Counted from the first letter of the stretch, positions 51,102 to 59,782 are shown. The stretch: 59,782 nt of DNA from Galactobacter valiniphilus (GCF_003575975.1 NZ_QQXK01000024.1:1-59782); one strand, 5' to 3'. The notes: a model not told the origin generated them from the sequence alone. Numbers and translations: made by a program.

Positions 51102-52496
51102 TCAGGGCACGAGCGACCAATCCGGCGTCGCTTGCTCCCGCACCGATTCGAACCAGGCGGCGGCGGCCAACACCGCGTCGTCTGCACCGATCGGTCCGGC
51201 GATCTGGAGCCCGATGGTCCGGCCGTCAGCGGTGAAACCGCAGTTGACGGTGGCGGCGGGCTGGCCCGACATGTTGTAGGGCAGGGTGAAGGAGATGTGG
51301 GCCATCGGCTGATCGGGATCGTCGATGGGCATGGGGCGCTCGGCGGGGAATGCCGCCATGGGCGCCACAGGCGAGAGCACGAGGTCGAAGCCGTCGGTGG
51401 CTGCGCGCGTCACCTGGGCGATCTGCGCCTGCCGGTCAAAGTTACGGATCGTCGCCGCGCCGTCGTACTGGGCACCGCCCCTCGCCCACCGGGCGATGTA
51501 CGGCAGGACCAGCTCCTGCTGCTCCGGCGGCAGCGCCTGCAGATCGTTCCAGGAACGCGTGCGCCAGAAACCGTCCAGGCCGGCCAAGGCCTCCGCGGGC
51601 ATGAACGGCGCGACCTCCTCGAGCCGGGCGCCAGCGCCGGCAAAGAGCCCGACGGCGCGTTCAAAGGCCGCGGCGACGTCCGGTTCCACGGGCGCACCCG
51701 AGCCGGCCTCACGCTGGACCGCCACGCGCAGGTGCGAGGGTTCGGCCAGTCTGGCCGCCCAGTTCATGGGGCTGTAAGCGCGGGAGAGGTAGTCGCGCGG
51801 GTCCGGCGTCGCGATCACGCTCATCATGGCCTGCAGCTCCGCCACGGAGCGGGCCATGGGACCGGCCACGCGCCCCTTGTACGGGGCGTGCAACGGGACA
51901 AGTCCATCGCTCGGCTTGAGCGTCGCGAGCCCCGCCCAGCTACCGGGTAAGCGGATGGAACCGCCGATGTCCGTCCCCACGTGCCAGGGGCCGTAGCCGG
52001 CGGCCGCGGCGGCGCCGGCCCCGGCCGATGACCCGCCCGTCGTCAGGGTGGGATCCCACGCATTGCGGGAAATGCCATGCAGCGAGGAGACGCCGGAGGA
52101 GAGCATGCCCCAATCCGGCATGGTCGTGGAGCCCACGATGACCACCCCGGCCTCTTCGAGTCGGTCCACGATCGGCGCGTTCGAGGGGGCCAGCGGCGGC
52201 TCCGGAAGGGCCGTCCCGGAGGGTGCCGGGCGGCCCTTGCGCCACACGTTCTCCTTGACCGTGGCCGGAACGCCGTCCCACCGGCTCAGCGGCGCGCCGG
52301 CGGCCCAGCGCCGGGCCGAGGCAGCCGCGTCCGCCCGCACCTGCTCCGGGTCGAAGAGGTACAGAGCGTTCAGAACCGGCTCGCGCTCTTGCACCCTTTC
52401 GATGACCGCCTCCGCCACCTCGCGGGGGTCAAGCCCCTCCGCATAGGCCTGGGACAGTTCGGCGGAGGTGCGCGATGCGAGGGAAGTCGTCAGCAC
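51102..52496 (-). CDS. Amidase-signature family hydrolase
   Basis: A 464-residue amidase. The Ser-cisSer-Lys triad is visible: Lys81 in TVKENVWRKG, cis-Ser156 in TTGGSSAGAG, and the nucleophilic Ser180 in GTDIGGSIRLPGS. It would hydrolyse an amide or peptide-like bond. It is the last gene of the minus-strand transporter operon (80 bp after the ATPase gene), so the imported compound is probably its substrate, with the products then used by the dehydrogenases on the other side of the terminator. Exact substrate unknown. Confidence 0.9.
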   Translation of the reverse strand: MLTTSLASRTSAELSQAYAEGLDPREVAEAVIERVQEREPVLNALYLFDPEQVRADAAASARRWAAGAPLSRWDGVPATVKENVWRKGRPAPSGTALPEPPLAPSNAPIVDRLEEAGVVIVGSTTMPDWGMLSSGVSSLHGISRNAWDPTLTTGGSSAGAGAAAAAGYGPWHVGTDIGGSIRLPGSWAGLATLKPSDGLVPLHAPYKGRVAGPMARSVAELQAMMSVIATPDPRDYLSRAYSPMNWAARLAEPSHLRVAVQREAGSGAPVEPDVAAAFERAVGLFAGAGARLEEVAPFMPAEALAGLDGFWRTRSWNDLQALPPEQQELVLPYIARWARGGAQYDGAATIRNFDRQAQIAQVTRAATDGFDLVLSPVAPMAAFPAERPMPIDDPDQPMAHISFTLPYNMSGQPAATVNCGFTADGRTIGLQIAGPIGADDAVLAAAAWFESVREQATPDWSLVP

Positions 52497-52576
52497 GGGT
52501 GGTCCTCTCGTGAGGGGAGTGAGGGGAAGGTCAGTGGTGGGTGCGGTTCACGCGCGGCGGGCTTGCCTGGCCGCGC

Positions 52577-54364
52577 TCACGCGTGCCGGGCCAGAATCTC
52601 TTCGCGCAAGTTCATGGAGCTCGCCACGAGCTGCTGCGTGTAGGGATGCTGGGGCGCCGTGTAGATCTGCTCCGTGGGCCCCTCTTCAACGATGGAGCCG
52701 GCGTGCATCACGATGACGCGATCGCACAGGTGTCGCACCACCGCGAGGTCATGGGACACGAACACCAGCGTCAGCGCGTAGTCATCCACGAGGTCCGCCA
52801 GCAGGTTCAGCACCTGCGCCCGGACCGAAACGTCGAGCGCGGATACCGGCTCATCCGCCACCAAGACCTGGGGACGGCAAATGAGCGCGCGGGCGATCGA
52901 GATGCGCTGACGCTGGCCGCCGGAGAACTGATGAGGGAACCGCTCGAGCGCCGACACGGGCAGGCCGACCGCCTCCACCATCTTCTCCGCCAGGCCCCTG
53001 CGCTGCGCCGCGTTGAGCGCCTGGCCGGGAACCAGGAGCGGCTCCGTGATGATGTCCAGCACGCGCATGCGCGGGTCCAGCGAGCCCATGGGGTCTTGGA
53101 ACACGATCTGCAATTGCTGACGCAGCTCACGCAGTTCCGACTCCCTGGCCCCGGCGACCTGGTTGCCGGCAACCGTCACGGAGCCGGAGCTCGGGCGGTC
53201 CAGGCCAGCGAGGATGCGCAGCAAGGTGGTCTTGCCGGAACCCGATTCGCCCACGATGCCCAGACGCTCCCCGGGTGCCACCGAGAAGCTGATGCCCTTG
53301 AGCGCGTCCACCGTGCCCGGCAGGGAGAACAGGCTCGTGCGACCGCGCGTGTATGTGCGGCGCAGCTCCTTGACCTCGATGACCTGCTCCTCGTGGGCGG
53401 CGGCCAGCGACTCCGTTTCCTCTAGGGCCAAGCGATCAGCGGAGCGCTCGGCGAGCCGCACCATCTGTGCCTTGGCGTGCTCCTCATCCGAGGCGGGAGG
53501 CGTGTAATCCCGGGCGGACACCACCGTGAAGAGCCGTCCGTTCTCGTCGGTCGCCTCGAGGTCGCTCGCGGCCAAGAGCGCCCGCGTGTAGGCATGTGTG
53601 GGCCGAGTGAAGACCTCTTCCGTGGTGCCGGACTCCACCACCAGACCCTGGTGCATGACCATGACGCGCTCACACGTATTCGCCACCACGGCCAAGTCGT
53701 GGGTGATGAAGAGCAGGCCCGTGCCGCGCTCCTTGACGGACTCGCCCACGAGGTCAAGCACCTGCCGCTGGACCGTCACGTCCAACGCCGTCGTGGGCTC
53801 GTCACAGATGAGCAACTCGGGATTGTTGGCCAACGCCATGGCCAGCATGACGCGCTGGCGCTGACCGCCGGAGAGCTGATGCGGGTAGGCCTTGGCCGCC
53901 TCCGCCGGGTCGGGGAGTTTGACGGCGTCAAGCATCTGCACGGCCTTCTGCGCGGCCTGCGCCCGGCCGGCCGCCTTGCCGTGAATCCTGATCACCTCGG
54001 CCACTTGCGCGCCCACCCGCATGAGCGGGTTCAGCGCGGTGAGCGGCTCCTGGAAGACCATGGAGACGCGGTCTCCGCGCAGCCCCCGCACGGCCCGGTC
54101 CGGGGCATCGACGATGTTGTGCCCAAAACCGTTCAGGCGCACCTCGCCGGAGGCCCGCAGGCCATCGGGGAGCAGGCCCATGAGCGCCAACGACGTCACC
54201 GACTTGCCGGAGCCGGACTCACCGATGAGGCCGATCCGCTCGCCCTTGGCCATCTCGAAGCTCACCCCACGCACGAGCTCCACCTCCCCCAGCCCCACAC
54301 CAAGCGAACGGACGCTGAGCAGGGAAGGGGCGGCTGCCGCACGGTCATCGTGAGCGGAGCTCAT
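52577..54364 (-). CDS. Fused two-domain ATP-binding subunit of an oligopeptide ABC transporter
   Basis: A 595-residue protein made of two ABC ATPases in tandem, corresponding to DppD/OppD and DppF/OppF. The first has Walker A GESGSGKS, the signature LSGGQRQRVMLA and Walker B LLICDEPTTALD (about residues 20-255). The second has Walker A GESGSGKTT, FSGGQRQRISIA and VLVADEPVSALD (about 330-560). Each half carries the extra tail found in peptide-transporter ATPases (YTRALLAAS, PYTQQLVASS). It overlaps the upstream permease gene by 4 bp. It powers uptake of peptides or related compounds. Confidence 0.94.
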   Translation of the reverse strand: MSSAHDDRAAAAPSLLSVRSLGVGLGEVELVRGVSFEMAKGERIGLIGESGSGKSVTSLALMGLLPDGLRASGEVRLNGFGHNIVDAPDRAVRGLRGDRVSMVFQEPLTALNPLMRVGAQVAEVIRIHGKAAGRAQAAQKAVQMLDAVKLPDPAEAAKAYPHQLSGGQRQRVMLAMALANNPELLICDEPTTALDVTVQRQVLDLVGESVKERGTGLLFITHDLAVVANTCERVMVMHQGLVVESGTTEEVFTRPTHAYTRALLAASDLEATDENGRLFTVVSARDYTPPASDEEHAKAQMVRLAERSADRLALEETESLAAAHEEQVIEVKELRRTYTRGRTSLFSLPGTVDALKGISFSVAPGERLGIVGESGSGKTTLLRILAGLDRPSSGSVTVAGNQVAGARESELRELRQQLQIVFQDPMGSLDPRMRVLDIITEPLLVPGQALNAAQRRGLAEKMVEAVGLPVSALERFPHQFSGGQRQRISIARALICRPQVLVADEPVSALDVSVRAQVLNLLADLVDDYALTLVFVSHDLAVVRHLCDRVIVMHAGSIVEEGPTEQIYTAPQHPYTQQLVASSMNLREEILARHA

Positions 54365-55260
54365 GACTTTCCTCCAGTCATCTTCGGATCGAAGCGGTCT
54401 CGCAGGCCGTCACCCAGCAGGTTGAAGCCGAGCACGGCCACGGCGATGGCCACGCCGGGGAAGATCGCGAGCGCAGGCATGCTGTCCAGGAACTGCTGCG
54501 ATTCCTGCAGCATGCGTCCCCACGACGGGGTGGGCGGGGGCGTGCCGAGCCCCAGGAAGGACAGCGCGGCCTCGGCCAACACCGCAAGGGCAAAGGTCAC
54601 CGAGCACTGCACCACCACCATGCCCGCAATGTTGGGCAGGACGTGCCTGCGGGCCATGCGCAAGGCGGGCTGGCTCGAGGCCCGCGCGGCCTGCACGTAC
54701 TCCGTGCTCATGACCTGCAGGGTGCCTGAGCGGGCCACGCGAGCGAATCCGGGCACGGACCCGAGGCCGATCGCGACCATGGCGGTCACGGTGGAGGCGC
54801 CGAAAGAGGCGGCAAACATGATGGCCATGAGCAGCGCCGGGAAGGCCAGGAGGATGTCCGCGAAGCGCATCGTGACTTCCTCCGCGGCCCCGCGGCGCAT
54901 GCCGGCCCAGATGCCAAGCGGCGTGCCCACCAGGAGGGCGATGCCCACGGCAACGACGCCCACGAGCAGGGTGATCCGTGCTCCTTGGAGCACGGCGGAG
55001 AAGGTGTCGCGACCGTACTTGTCCGTGCCGAACCAATGCGTGGCGTTGGGTGCCTGCAGCCGGTCGGAGGGCATCGCCTGCGTCGGGTCGAAGGGAGTCC
55101 ACACGTAGGAGAGCAGTGCGGCAAGCACGACGACCGCCACAAGGCTCGCGCCGATGCGCAGGTTGAGGGTGCCGCGGCGACGGCGCGGGCGACGGGTGCT
55201 TGTGGAACCTCCGGTGGCCGGACGCCCCTCTGTGGCCGCTTGCTGTGATGTGGTGCTCAT
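54361..55260 (-). CDS. ABC transporter permease, DppC/OppC type
   Basis: A 299-residue inner-membrane permease with a short basic N-terminus and about six segments. The conserved motifs of the DppC group are present: LQAPNATHWFGTDKYGRDTFSAVLQGARITLLVGVV and the EAA loop around VQAARASSQPALRMARRHVLPNIAG. It pairs with the DppB-type permease upstream (9-bp gap) and overlaps the ATPase gene downstream. Confidence 0.92.
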   Translation of the reverse strand: MSTTSQQAATEGRPATGGSTSTRRPRRRRGTLNLRIGASLVAVVVLAALLSYVWTPFDPTQAMPSDRLQAPNATHWFGTDKYGRDTFSAVLQGARITLLVGVVAVGIALLVGTPLGIWAGMRRGAAEEVTMRFADILLAFPALLMAIMFAASFGASTVTAMVAIGLGSVPGFARVARSGTLQVMSTEYVQAARASSQPALRMARRHVLPNIAGMVVVQCSVTFALAVLAEAALSFLGLGTPPPTPSWGRMLQESQQFLDSMPALAIFPGVAIAVAVLGFNLLGDGLRDRFDPKMTGGKS

Positions 55261-55269
55261 GCCGGGCTC

Positions 55270-56223
55270 CTAAGCGTTCGTGCGCTGGCGGATCCGGGGA
55301 TCCAGCACGGTGTAGAGGACATCGACGAGGAGGTTGATGAGCAAGGTGATGCCCACCAACACCATGACCACCGATTGCACGGCGATCATGTCGCGGTTAC
55401 CCACCGAGTCCAGGAGGAACGAGCCGAGTCCCGGGATGACAAACACGCGCTCGATCACCACGGCACCGATGATGAGGGCCGCGAGCTGGACGCTCGTCAC
55501 CGTGATGACGGGGATAGCCGCGTTGCGCAGACCGTGCTTGAGCAGCGCCTGCAGCGGTGAGAGGCCCTTGGCCCTGGCCGTGCGCAGGTAGTCCTCGCCC
55601 ATGACCTCGAGCACCGCGGAACGGACGTAGCGCGTGAGGATCGCCGCCTGCACGCCGGCCAGCGCCATGACGGGAAGCGTGACCCTGGAGAGGAACGCCC
55701 CCACCCCCTCGGCGGGCGGCACCCAACCGTTGGAGGGGAACCACCCCAGCCTCAGCGAGAACACGGCCACGAGCAGGACGCCAAGCAGGAAGCCAGGGAT
55801 GGCGATGCCCAGCTGACTCAGGGCGCTCACGACGGCGCCGGAGGCGTCCCGGTGCCTCACCGCGGCGAACGTCCCGGCAGGGATGGCGACGATCAGAGCC
55901 ACGATGATGGCCAGCGCCACGAGGATCAGCGACACCTGAACGCGGTCCACGATCTGTCCGGTGAGTTCGGTGCGCGTGACGTACGAGGTGCCAAAGTTGC
56001 CCGTCACGAGCCCGGAGAACCAGTCCCAGTACTGCACGATCAGCGGCCGATCGGTCCCGAACTCCCGGCGCATCTGCTCCACGAGCTCGGGGGTGGCGTT
56101 CTCGCCCGCGGCGATCTGCGCCGGGTCGCCGGGGACGGCCCGCATGACGATAAACACCAACACCGAGGCCACAACAAAGGAGACAACGAAGCGGGCGAGG
56201 TTGACGAAGGTGCGTATCAGCAT
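55270..56223 (-). CDS. ABC transporter permease, DppB/OppB type
   Basis: A 317-residue permease. The first segment and following loop (FVVSFVVASVLVFIVMRAVPGDPAQIAAG), the EAA-type loop (VLEVMGEDYLRTARAKGLSPLQALLKHGLRNAAIPVITV) and VIERVFVIPGLGSFLLDSVGNRD are hallmarks of DppB. It lies 32 bp after the binding-protein gene. Confidence 0.93.
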   Translation of the reverse strand: MLIRTFVNLARFVVSFVVASVLVFIVMRAVPGDPAQIAAGENATPELVEQMRREFGTDRPLIVQYWDWFSGLVTGNFGTSYVTRTELTGQIVDRVQVSLILVALAIIVALIVAIPAGTFAAVRHRDASGAVVSALSQLGIAIPGFLLGVLLVAVFSLRLGWFPSNGWVPPAEGVGAFLSRVTLPVMALAGVQAAILTRYVRSAVLEVMGEDYLRTARAKGLSPLQALLKHGLRNAAIPVITVTSVQLAALIIGAVVIERVFVIPGLGSFLLDSVGNRDMIAVQSVVMVLVGITLLINLLVDVLYTVLDPRIRQRTNA

Positions 56224-56255
56224 GCGGGCCTTTCCTCAGTGATGCGAAGGGTTGA

Positions 56256-57785
56256 TCACTTCCAGGCGATGCCGGAGAGGCTCAGCGCCTCGGTGACCGA
56301 GTTCGCAGGAACACCGGCCAGGCCGGCCTTGCCGACCACCACGTTGGGGAAGATAAAGAGCGTGTCAGCGGCCGCGTCGTCCACGATCTGGCGCACCACC
56401 TTCTTCATGCCCTGCACGTAGCCAGCCTCGTCCGCCTGGTCAGCGGCCGCGGCGTCTGCCTTGATCTTCGAGTTGTCGTAGCCGATGTAGTAGTCGGGGT
56501 TGTTGAACATGGTCAGGACGTCGCGAGACTCTACGGCGAGCACCACGGACATCTGGTATTCGTGCTTCGTGAAGACCTTGTCGAGCCAGACGGCCGGGAA
56601 TTCTGCGGACTCGATCTTGGCGTTAATCCCGACTTCCTTGAGCTGAGAGACCACGATCTCGGAGACGGCCTGGGCATACGGGCGCGTCGGCACGCTGAAG
56701 GTGATCGAGAGGTTCTCCGCCCCTGCCTCCTTCAGAAGGGACTTGGCCTTGTCCACATCGTGGGGGTACACGCTGTTGAGGTCCTCGTAGTACGGGTCGG
56801 TGGTCGGCACGGGGCCACCCACTTGGGTTCCGAGGCCGGCCCATGCGGTATCCATAACAGCCTGGCGGTCCACGGCGTACATGACGGCCTGACGCACACG
56901 GACGTCGTTAAACGGCGCCTTCTTGTTGTTCATCGACAGGATGATCTCGCCGTTGGAGGTGCCCTTGAGCACCTGGTACTTGCTGTCACCCTCGAAGCCG
57001 CTGAGCAGCTCGGGGGCCTGCATGTTGTACACCAGGTCGACGTCGCCGGACTTGAGAGCGTTGGTGGTCGCGACGGCGTCGGCGAAGTATCGCAGGTTCA
57101 CCGTGGGGATGCCGGGCTTGGTGCCCCAGTAGTCCTCGCGGGCCTTGAGCGTGATGGCCTCTCCGCGCTTCCACTCGCCCAGCGCGTAGGGGCCGGTGCC
57201 CACGGGCTGGTTGGCCAGGTCGCTCACGCCAGACTCATCGAACATGGCGCCAACGAGGGTGGTCATGGAATAGAGCCACGCCTGGGACGGCTGCGAGAGC
57301 GTGACGGTGACCTGAGTCGGGGAATCGACCTTGACCGATGAGACGACATCCATCTTGGACTTGAGGCCGTTCTTCCAGGCATCGGACTTCACGCGATCCA
57401 GGGAGAACTTCACGTCATCCGCGGTGAAGTCGGCACCGTTGGAGAACTTCACGCCCTCCTTCAGGGTGAAGGTGTAGCTCTCGCGGTCCTCGGAGACCTT
57501 CCATTCGGTGGCCAGCAGGGGCTGGATCTTGCCCTCCTGGTCCACCTGGACGAGGCCCTCGTAGACGTTGGACATCATGGCCTGCGGGATGGCAGCGCCG
57601 GCCGTCGTGGTGAAGTCGAGGTTCACGGGTTCGCCGGTCAGGGCCACGTTCAGCGTGTCCTTGGCGGCGGCGTCGCCTCCAGAGGAGTTGCTTGACCCGG
57701 CCGAACAGGCGGTCAGGGCCAGGGCGCTGACGAGCCCCAGCGCCGCGAGACGGCTCGCGAAGAGGGCGGGGATGGAACGACGCAT
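56256..57785 (-). CDS. Extracellular solute-binding lipoprotein, family 5 (peptide-type ABC transporter)
   Basis: A 509-residue lipoprotein. Signal peptide with lipobox LTAC gives a membrane-tethered protein in this Gram-positive lineage. Family-5 features: LATEWKVSEDRESYTFTLKEGVKFSNGADFTADDVKFSLDRV and PVGTGPYALGEWKRGEAITLKAREDYWG, and VRQAVMYAVDRQAVMD. ATG 57785 (MRRSIPALFASR) follows AAGGATCAC; the upstream in-frame extension, which crosses the divergent promoter, is dropped. First gene of the transporter-amidase operon. It would capture a peptide, amide or other small ligand; the ligand is not predictable. Confidence 0.92.
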   Translation of the reverse strand: MRRSIPALFASRLAALGLVSALALTACSAGSSNSSGGDAAAKDTLNVALTGEPVNLDFTTTAGAAIPQAMMSNVYEGLVQVDQEGKIQPLLATEWKVSEDRESYTFTLKEGVKFSNGADFTADDVKFSLDRVKSDAWKNGLKSKMDVVSSVKVDSPTQVTVTLSQPSQAWLYSMTTLVGAMFDESGVSDLANQPVGTGPYALGEWKRGEAITLKAREDYWGTKPGIPTVNLRYFADAVATTNALKSGDVDLVYNMQAPELLSGFEGDSKYQVLKGTSNGEIILSMNNKKAPFNDVRVRQAVMYAVDRQAVMDTAWAGLGTQVGGPVPTTDPYYEDLNSVYPHDVDKAKSLLKEAGAENLSITFSVPTRPYAQAVSEIVVSQLKEVGINAKIESAEFPAVWLDKVFTKHEYQMSVVLAVESRDVLTMFNNPDYYIGYDNSKIKADAAAADQADEAGYVQGMKKVVRQIVDDAAADTLFIFPNVVVGKAGLAGVPANSVTEALSLSGIAWK

Positions 57786-57909
57786 GTGATCCTTCTTCCT
57801 CGGCGAGGCGAACGCTGCGGACGCTCTCGACGCGTTGAACGGGGGTGCGAACACCGATCGTGATGTGAGCCATCTAACACCAGTTTGCCACCAAGAGAAC
57901 ATAGATGTC

Positions 57910-57920
57910 TTGTCCGACCA
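57910..57920. promoter_or_regulatory. FadR-type GntR operator-like site
   Basis: TTGTCCGACCA fits T-N-G-T-N3-A-C-N-A with one break in the palindrome. It lies between the divergent transporter operon (start 57785) and the GntR gene (start 58021). With the perfect copy at 48549-48559 it suggests autoregulation and control of both catabolic units. Confidence 0.55.
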
Positions 57921-58020
57921 GTTACCTCTGTGCAAATCCTCTCGTTCCGACGTCACGGCACTAAGGTTGCGCACAAACCCGATCGTCGCCGCGAGGAGCG
58001 GCCACAGGAGCGTGAACGCC

Positions 58021-58776
58021 GTGCCACCAGCCCAGTTCAGCCCGGCCGTCCCCGTCCGGACGTACGAGCGCATTGTTGAGCAGATCGAGGGTGCCATCCG
58101 CGCGGGGGACCTCCGCCCCGGGGATCACCTTCCGAGCGAGCGCGAGCTCATGACGCAGTTCTCCGTCTCCCGCCCCACCGTCCGGGAAGCCCTGCGCGTC
58201 CTCCAGGTGATGGGACTCGTCGAATCGCGCGCCGGCAGCCGCGGCGGGCCCGAGGTCCTCGCCCCCTCCTCCTCTCTCATGGCCCGGTCACTCAGCACCC
58301 TCACGCTCTTGGACTCGGTGGGACTGACCGAGCTGCTGCAGTTCCGCATGATGTTGGAGTCCACGGCCGTCCGGCTCGCCGCAGCACGCAGGGACGAGCC
58401 GCAACTTGAGCTCATGCGGCGGGCCATCGACGCCATGGAGGGCGCCGTCGGGGGCGACGCCAGCGATTTCGCCCAGGCGGATCTGGACTTCCACCGAGCG
58501 GTCTGGAAGGCCTCAGGCAACGAGCTGATCGCCGCCTGCGGACAGGCCGTGTCGGAGGCCCTGCTCGCGTCCATGCAGGCGGAACTCTCGTCTACGGCCG
58601 ACACGGCTGCGCTTGAACAAGACTCCGTGGGGCGCGACCGGGCGCTCTTCGAGGCCATCGAGGCTGGCCGCCCGGCCGAGGCCTCGCGGCTGGCCAGGCG
58701 CGCGCTCTTCGACCGCTTCGATCATCTCCTCTCCACCCCCGGTTCCCTGGAACCCCTCGTGCGCGACGAGCCGTAG
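58021..58776 (+). CDS. FadR-subfamily GntR transcriptional regulator
   Basis: A 251-residue repressor. N-terminal winged HTH: RIVEQIEGAIRAGDLRPGDHLPSERELMTQFSVSRPTVREALRVLQVMGLVESRAG. The C-terminal all-helical FCD domain (about 95-235) contains LLQFRMMLESTAVRLAA and the metal-ligand region DLDFHRAVWKASGNELI, typical of FadR-type ligand-binding domains. GTG 58021, 10 bases after AGGAG, is preferred; GTG 58012 is possible. Divergent from the transporter operon, which it probably controls together with the dehydrogenase cluster. Confidence 0.88.
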   Translation: MPPAQFSPAVPVRTYERIVEQIEGAIRAGDLRPGDHLPSERELMTQFSVSRPTVREALRVLQVMGLVESRAGSRGGPEVLAPSSSLMARSLSTLTLLDSVGLTELLQFRMMLESTAVRLAAARRDEPQLELMRRAIDAMEGAVGGDASDFAQADLDFHRAVWKASGNELIAACGQAVSEALLASMQAELSSTADTAALEQDSVGRDRALFEAIEAGRPAEASRLARRALFDRFDHLLSTPGSLEPLVRDEP

Positions 58777-58927
58777 GGGCGCAGCGCGGGGCCCGTCCCC
58801 TGCGCATGGCGCAAGACGGCGAAGGCCGCGGGCGGCGCGTTGTACGACCCTGGTCTGATGCACTCGGGACCCGGTTCCGACCCACGCAGGACGCCAGGCC
58901 GGCCACGCGGCGCGTTGACTTGAAAGC

Positions 58928-59704
58928 ATGACCGGCCATGCCCCATCCCATTCGCCCACCACGGGCCAGTTTCCGCCACTCGCCTCGAGCGCCCCGAGCC
59001 CGCGTGGCCGTGGGGTCGCCTCGGAGACCAGCGGCCGAGTGGTCCCCGGCGCGGGCGAGCCCGGCCTCGCCTGCGTTCCCTGGGCAGGCATCATGGTGCT
59101 GGCCGCGGCCGGCGCGGTGCTGGCCCTCGTGGCGGCCCCCTTCGCCCTCCCGCTCTCCGAGGCCGCCACGGCCTGGCTGGGGGCCGGCGGCAGCGGCGCG
59201 GGCGTGGACCGACTCGGCGACGCCGGGGTGGCGGGTCTTGGCCTGCTCGCGGCGCTCGGGATCACCCTCAGCCGACGCTCACCGATCGGCGAGGAACGGG
59301 CCCGCTGGGCCTCCGGCCTCGTCGCCGCCGCGGCTGCCGCGGTCGCCTTTGTGGTGGCCTCGGGACTCAAGAACGTGGTGCGCGAGATCCGCCCGTGCAG
59401 CGAGCTGGGGCTGAGCGCATGCCCGCCGCTGAACGACTATTCGTGGCCGAGCAATCACACCGCGGTGGCCGTGGCGCTGGCCGTGGCCGTCGTCATCGCG
59501 AGCCCACGGCTCTGGCTGCGGCTGCTCGCCGGCCTGCTGCTGGTCATGGTGCTCGCCTCCCGCGTCGCCTCCGGCGCGCATTGGGTGCACGACGTCGCGT
59601 GTGGAGTGGCGCTCGGAGCGCTCGCGAGCTTTGTGGTGCTGGCCGCGGTGAACGCGGTGTCCGTGGCGGTGGGCCGCCGCCGGGCCGCCGGGGAGGCGCT
59701 CTAG
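58928..59704 (+). CDS. PAP2-family membrane phosphatase
   Basis: A 258-residue membrane protein. After a Pro/Ser-rich N-terminus of about 50 residues come about six hydrophobic segments and the three PAP2 motifs: KNVVREIRP (K-x6-RP), PSNH (with the histidine), and SRVASGAHWVHDV (SR-x5-H-x3-D). It should dephosphorylate lipid phosphates such as phosphatidic acid, phosphatidylglycerol phosphate or undecaprenyl pyrophosphate. Its stop (TAG 59702-59704) overlaps the end of the opposite-strand IS transposase frame, so its C-terminus may have been shaped by the insertion. Confidence 0.87.
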   Translation: MTGHAPSHSPTTGQFPPLASSAPSPRGRGVASETSGRVVPGAGEPGLACVPWAGIMVLAAAGAVLALVAAPFALPLSEAATAWLGAGGSGAGVDRLGDAGVAGLGLLAALGITLSRRSPIGEERARWASGLVAAAAAAVAFVVASGLKNVVREIRPCSELGLSACPPLNDYSWPSNHTAVAVALAVAVVIASPRLWLRLLAGLLLVMVLASRVASGAHWVHDVACGVALGALASFVVLAAVNAVSVAVGRRRAAGEAL

Positions 59705-59782
59705 CTGTTCTTCCCACTGACGTTGTGGACGCGATCGATGGGTGAGAGGCCTCCGATGCCGGTGTGGGGTCGGTGATGATTG
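59701..59782 (-). mobile_element. Right-edge IS481-family transposase, C-terminal end
   Basis: On the minus strand the last 81 bases read NHHRPHTGIGGLSPIDRVHN and a short tail, ending TAG at 59701-59703. HHRPHTGIGG is the conserved C-terminal motif of IS481/IS3-type transposases. The rest of the gene lies beyond the window. No inverted repeat can be delimited, because the PAP2 stop overlaps the transposase stop. Confidence 0.8.

Noticed and set aside
57786-58020. N-terminal extension of the GntR regulator to 57835
   Set aside because: The extension crosses the operator and promoter region and lacks domain similarity; starts at 58012 or 58021 fit the HTH.

Overview
The window is high-GC DNA with GTG starts and many 4-bp ATGA or GTGA gene overlaps. 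It carries an LAxTG-type sortase substrate, a RamB-type regulator beside aceA and aceB, and a PucR-regulated GABA set. This points to an actinobacterium of the order Micrococcales, most likely Micrococcaceae; the species cannot be named from the sequence alone. Both edges lie inside insertion sequences (an ISL3-type transposase tail at the left, an IS481-type tail at the right), so the window may be a draft contig that stopped at repeats.

Positions 1-12.8 kb are an accessory island. Left to right it holds an IS remnant next to a broken gene; a minus-strand, apparently operonic set of four genes (a Swt1-type HEPN-DUF3320 protein, a membrane-anchored protein with two HTH-like units, a Nudix hydrolase, and a PLD-helicase-DUF3427 protein); an unknown small protein; a roughly 0.8 kb gap without a convincing gene; a lipoprotein; an HTH/PIN toxin-antitoxin pair; a NERD-helicase coupled to a split DUF6308 gene; and a small PD-(D/E)XK nuclease-like protein. 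Nucleases, HEPN and helicases packed together resemble a defence island. The four-gene set is the best candidate here for an undescribed system.

Positions 12.9-22 kb carry envelope genes: a lipoprotein, a broken secreted protein, an LAKTG-anchored repeat protein, a CAP-domain secreted protein with two C-terminal repeats, a HAD phosphatase, and a PepSY protein with a His/Met-rich membrane protein.

Positions 22-30 kb are a GABA/amine unit: aldehyde dehydrogenase (gabD-like), flavin amine oxidase, gabT, a divergent PucR regulator and a GabP-like permease, followed by an Hsp20 gene. Positions 30.8-35.3 kb are a tightly coupled four-gene operon (SbnA-like enzyme, FAD/NAD(P)-binding protein, Y4yA-like PLP enzyme, DUF3253 protein) that probably makes or modifies an amino-acid-derived metabolite.

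Positions 35.6-47.2 kb hold an MHS-type transporter, small membrane proteins, a frameshifted VOC gene, the glyoxylate shunt (aceA, aceB) with its divergent RamB-like regulator, a DUF937 protein and a polyamine-oxidase-like flavoprotein.

Positions 47.3-58.8 kb look like one catabolic regulon: an isopropylmalate/tartrate-dehydrogenase-like enzyme divergent from aldehyde dehydrogenase plus SDR, then an oligopeptide-type ABC transporter operon ending in an amidase, divergent from a FadR-type GntR regulator. Two matching operator-like palindromes, one in each divergent promoter, tie these units together. A PAP2 phosphatase and the IS481-type tail close the window. No tRNA, rRNA or CRISPR array was seen.
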